Below are positions 60,882 to 64,000 of a stretch of DNA of 64,000 nucleotides, one piece after another. The position numbers and the translations under genes are program-made. Position 1 is the first letter of the stretch. Each line of letters opens with the position of its first letter. The notes under the pieces were generated by a model. The model was not told the origin of the DNA, made no database searches, and worked only from the letters and a program-made list of their open reading frames with translations. The stretch comes from Sulfuritalea sp. (GTDB lineage Bacteria; Pseudomonadota; Gammaproteobacteria; Burkholderiales; Rhodocyclaceae): the NCBI GenBank assembly GCA_023229685.1, contig JALNYT010000001.1:806001-870000 (forward strand), in the 5' to 3' direction.

Positions 60882-62664
60882 GCCCCTGCTTTACCTCGGC
60901 CTCGGTGCGGGAGGGTGCCGCCAGCCATTGTTCAAGATCAACGAGCCACTGATCATCGGGCACCGCTGAAGGTTTCGCGATGCGCAACTTGGGATGCGGG
61001 GTCGGCAAGGTCGACTCGCCATCGGCCAGCAGTTCCTCGTAGAGCTTCTCGCCGGGGCGCAAACCGGTGAACTCGATCTTGATTTCATCCTCGGCAAACC
61101 CGGAGAGGCGGATCATGTCTCGCGCCAGATCGACTATCTTTATCGGCTCGCCCATGTCGAGCACAAAAATTTCACCACCTTCCTGCTGGCGGCTGGCAAG
61201 CAGACCCGCCTGCAGTACCAACTGGGCCGCCTCCGGAATCAGCATGAAGTAGCGAATGATGTCCGGGTGCGTCACCGTTACGGGCCCCCCCTTGGCGATC
61301 TGTTGGCGAAACCGCGGAATCACGCTGCCCGACGAACCCAGCACATTGCCGAAACGCACCATGACGAAACGCGTCGCCGAGCGCTGCGCCTGCACCACTT
61401 GGCACACGACCTCTGCCAAGCGCTTGCTGGCGCCCATGACATTGGTGGGATTGACCGCCTTGTCGGTGGAAATCAACACGAACTCCCTGGTGCCACTGGC
61501 AAGGGCGGCGCGTGCCACGTTCAGCGTACCCTGCACATTGTTCCTCACCGCCTGCCACGCGTTGGCGCACTCCATCAGCGGCACATGCTTGTAAGCGGCT
61601 GCGTGAAACACCACATCGGGCCGGTGCTCGGCGAACACGGCGTTCATTCGTGCGGCATCTTTCACATCGCCAATCACGCAATTCACCGGAAGTCCGACAA
61701 ACTCCTGCTCGATGCTGTAGAGCGCGAACTCGGACTGTTCCAGAAGCAGCAACTTGCGTGGACTAAAGCGGGCGATCTGGCGGCACAGTTCCGAGCCAAT
61801 GGAACCTCCTGCACCGGTGACAAGAATCGATTTCCCGGCCAACTGCTTGTTCAATCCGGCATCGTCGAGCAGCACCTGCTCGCGCCCGAGCAAATCCTCA
61901 AGTTCCACCTGCCGCACGTCAGCGGCCGTGACGCGACCGGACAGCACATCAGCCAGCGCCGGCACCGTCAGCGCCTTGAGACCGGCGCTGACCACCAACT
62001 CAACCGCACGCCGGCGGGCAGATGGCGAAGCCGATGGCATGGCGATGATCACGGTCGACACCTGATGCTCCGCAGCCAGCCGCGCCACGTCATCCAGCCG
62101 TCCGATCACGGAAACTCCCTGGAGTTGCAGGTGCAGCTTGGTCGGATCATCATCGAGCAACCCTACTGCGCGCCAGCGTTGGCTACCGGCAAGATCACGC
62201 AGCAAGACGGCGCCAGCGGCGCCAGCACCGATTACGATCACCGGCTCGGCATCGAACTGGCGTGGAGAGATCAGATGCCCATCCTTCCATGCCCGATATA
62301 GAAAGCGGCTGCCGCCCATGATCAAAATCAATAGCAGAGGATGCAGCACCAGCACAGAGCGCGGTACATCGTTGAGTCGCTGCAGCATGAGCAGCAACGC
62401 AGGTATCGCCAATCCCGCCGTAGCCGCGGCTAGGGCAATCCGCCGCAAGTCGGGAATGCTGGCAAAGCGCCAGATGCCGCGGTAGAGACCGAAAACGTGA
62501 AAAATTACGGCTTGCAGCGGGATGACCCACAACAGGTTGCGCCACATGCCATCAACCAGATACGGCGGAATATCGAAGTTGAAACGCAGCGTGTACGCCG
62601 CTATCCAGGCGATCATGGCGGCGCAGAGGTCGTGAAACGAAGCGATGAGCGAACGATAATTCAT
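60841..62664 (-). CDS. CapD/WbpM-like nucleotide-sugar 4,6-dehydratase, membrane anchored
   Basis: A 607-residue inner-membrane protein. Four helices are in the first 130 residues, followed by a CoA-binding-like Rossmann region (PVIVIGAGAAGAVLLRDLAG). The SDR catalytic domain is ILVTGAGGSIGSELCRQIAR, VFHAAAYKHVPLMECANAWQ, with the active-site ISTDKAVNPTNVMGASKRLA (Met replaces the usual Tyr, normal for this family). It makes UDP-4-keto-6-deoxy sugars for O-antigen or capsule, and lies beside the initiating transferase. Confidence 0.94.
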   Translation of the reverse strand: MNYRSLIASFHDLCAAMIAWIAAYTLRFNFDIPPYLVDGMWRNLLWVIPLQAVIFHVFGLYRGIWRFASIPDLRRIALAAATAGLAIPALLLMLQRLNDVPRSVLVLHPLLLILIMGGSRFLYRAWKDGHLISPRQFDAEPVIVIGAGAAGAVLLRDLAGSQRWRAVGLLDDDPTKLHLQLQGVSVIGRLDDVARLAAEHQVSTVIIAMPSASPSARRRAVELVVSAGLKALTVPALADVLSGRVTAADVRQVELEDLLGREQVLLDDAGLNKQLAGKSILVTGAGGSIGSELCRQIARFSPRKLLLLEQSEFALYSIEQEFVGLPVNCVIGDVKDAARMNAVFAEHRPDVVFHAAAYKHVPLMECANAWQAVRNNVQGTLNVARAALASGTREFVLISTDKAVNPTNVMGASKRLAEVVCQVVQAQRSATRFVMVRFGNVLGSSGSVIPRFRQQIAKGGPVTVTHPDIIRYFMLIPEAAQLVLQAGLLASRQQEGGEIFVLDMGEPIKIVDLARDMIRLSGFAEDEIKIEFTGLRPGEKLYEELLADGESTLPTPHPKLRIAKPSAVPDDQWLVDLEQWLAAPSRTEAEVKQGLKARVPEYQPSAH

Positions 62665-62772
62665 GATGCCGCCATTCTACCGGCTCCACTCCGACCAAAC
62701 AGAATCTCTATGGCCCCTTCTGCGACGTTCACTCCTCGGCGCAGAGACCAGAACTCTGGGCGCCCCGGGTGC

Positions 62773-63795
62773 TCACGGGGTGCCAGCTTTGAATCGAAGA
62801 ACCAGTGCCAGGATCGGGATATAGGCAGCAGCAAGACCGACGACACCAGCAACCTGTCCTGAGGCAATCGCCAGAGCCCATGGCATCAACCAAAAGACAT
62901 TGATGGCCGCGACAGCGAGGGTGACCGGCCTGTGCGCGCCGAACTCGCGACTGGCATGCTGATAGGCGTGGCTACGATGTGCTTCATAGACCCTCTCCCC
63001 CCGCAGCAATCGGCGAATCAGCGTAACCGTGGCATCGACGATAAACACGCCGAGCAGAACCAGCCAGCACCAGAGCAGTACCGGACGGACGACGGCCGCG
63101 TGGAGCGAAAGCGCCCCCAGAATCAAGCCCAGAAATCCGCTCCCGGCATCTCCCATGAAGATCTTCGCGGGCGGATAGTTCCAGACCAGAAAGCCCAAGG
63201 CCGCCGCCGCAAGCAGCGCAGGCAGTCCGACACCGCTGGCCGGTGGCATGGCCGCCAGCCAATAGGCCAGCGTGCCGCCGGCGCCAACCGTCACCGCCTC
63301 GGTGCCCGCGATGCCATCGATACCATCCATGAAGTTGTAAAGGTTCAGCATCCAGACCAGATAGAGCGCCGCGAGTACGGCTCCGAGCGCCCCAAGGTCA
63401 ACGGTGATTCCCATCCACTCTAAGCGTGGAACTCCTATCCAGTAAAGAATCCAGACGGCACATAAGAAGTGTGCCGAAAGCCGCCAACGTGCCGGAATGT
63501 GGCCAAGATCATCGACAAAGCCCACCACCGCGACACCGATGCCACCAAAGAGCAACGCAATCGTTGCCGGTTCCGATATATCCTCTCCCGATACGAGAAG
63601 TGCAGCTAGGAACGCCACGACGATAGCGACACCGCCCCCACGGGCTGTCGCTATCGAATGGGAACTGCGTCCGTTGGGGCGGTCCAGAAGTTGCCGCGAC
63701 AAGGCATACCGCCGCATCAGGCCCGTCAAAACAGAAGACAAAGCCACAACGGCTATCAATAAGAGCCATGAATGATCATGCAGGGCTATGGACAC
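62773..63795 (-). CDS. WbpL/MraY-family undecaprenyl-phosphate sugar-1-phosphate transferase
   Basis: A 340-residue polytopic protein with about ten helices that starts glycan chains on undecaprenyl phosphate. It has FVDDLGHIPARWRLSAHFLC (DDxxD-like), LYNFMDGIDGIAGTEAVTVG, the KIFMGDAGSGFLGLILGALS motif and the cytoplasmic HRSHAYQHA loop. It resembles WbpL of Pseudomonas O-antigen clusters. It is upstream of the dehydratase on the same strand with a 108-base gap, so the two probably belong to one O-antigen locus. Confidence 0.93.
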   Translation of the reverse strand: MSIALHDHSWLLLIAVVALSSVLTGLMRRYALSRQLLDRPNGRSSHSIATARGGGVAIVVAFLAALLVSGEDISEPATIALLFGGIGVAVVGFVDDLGHIPARWRLSAHFLCAVWILYWIGVPRLEWMGITVDLGALGAVLAALYLVWMLNLYNFMDGIDGIAGTEAVTVGAGGTLAYWLAAMPPASGVGLPALLAAAALGFLVWNYPPAKIFMGDAGSGFLGLILGALSLHAAVVRPVLLWCWLVLLGVFIVDATVTLIRRLLRGERVYEAHRSHAYQHASREFGAHRPVTLAVAAINVFWLMPWALAIASGQVAGVVGLAAAYIPILALVLRFKAGTP

Positions 63796-64000
63796 GGGTG
63801 GCTCGACACCTTCATTGACACTTCACGACACACAATTTCGAACATCATAAAGCACCGTGGAACATCTGACCTGACTGGTTTTATCGGACCAAACCAACAC
63901 CCCAAAGCATGCGACACCCGTTCCTGCGCACGGCAGCGCGAACGGCAAAATTGGCCAGCAACAAGCTTGCAACTAGTGAAGAACCAAAAACCCTGTTGCA
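63796..64000. other. Right-hand non-coding margin
   Basis: No convincing gene, repeat or RNA is seen in these 205 bases. They lie upstream of the WbpL-like gene and have lower GC than the adjoining genes, so probably hold its promoter and belong to a variable glycan locus. Confidence 0.5.

Overview
The window is about 64 kb of GC-rich chromosome that reads like a betaproteobacterium of the Rhodocyclales/Sterolibacteriaceae type. This is inferred from gene order and protein style: ahcY with an SAH riboswitch followed by metF, a ruv-ybgC-tol-pal-queE run, the lolB-ispE-tRNA-Gln-prs-rplY-pth-ychF run, the ftsY-ftsE-ftsX-rpoH run, and a caa3-type cytochrome oxidase operon. No prophage, CRISPR array, rRNA gene or complete insertion sequence was seen.

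Layout. 1-8 kb: a partial nucleotidyltransferase-fold gene, initiator tRNA-Met, the SAH riboswitch with ahcY, a small membrane protein and metF, two EamA exporters, a HerA-like ATPase and yebC. 8-21 kb: ruvC, ruvA and ruvB, interrupted by a glycosyltransferase; then a two-domain glycosyltransferase and a GDP-mannose dehydratase; then ybgC-tolQRAB-pal-cpoB-queE. 21-27 kb: CoA-binding protein, gluQ, thioredoxin, a PAS membrane sensor, and the leftward ychF-pth-rplY-prs-tRNA-Gln block. 27.2-30.95 kb: an accessory island. 31-44 kb: ispE, lolB, TPR protein, mutM, ferredoxin, coaD, rsmD, an M16 peptidase pair, ftsYEX and rpoH (with a CIRCE operator). 43-51 kb: heme O synthase and the cox operon, with a perfect FNR/Anr box upstream. 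51-59 kb: mpl, a TlpA thioredoxin, aroQ, accBC, prmA, a zinc-ribbon membrane protein, a PfkB kinase and apaH. 59.8-64 kb: surface glycan genes (GT9 transferase, CapD/WbpM-like dehydratase, WbpL-like initiating transferase).

The most interesting region is the island between tRNA-Gln and ispE, two genes that are normally neighbours. It carries a small chromosomal integron. There is an N-terminal remnant of an integron integrase gene on the + strand, a recombination site next to it, and two gene cassettes running the other way, each followed by an attC site. In each cassette the first bases after the crossover point are the exact complement of the R'' box in that cassette's own attC, as expected of a cassette that once existed as a circle. 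One cassette encodes a PD-(D/E)XK-like protein and the other a HEPN-like protein. Beside the integron, direct repeats flank a higBA toxin-antitoxin pair and an internally deleted serine recombinase.

A second theme is dispersed short repeats. An 11-bp core (GTCGGCGCTGG) occurs eight times, often in Pro-Ala linkers of real proteins. A REP-like element has inserted in frame into pth, lolB and, as 47-bp inverted copies, a GT9 glycosyltransferase. Two further repeat families lie between genes. A perfect 25-bp inverted repeat covers the start of tolR.

All calls come from reading sequence and translations by eye; no database search was run.
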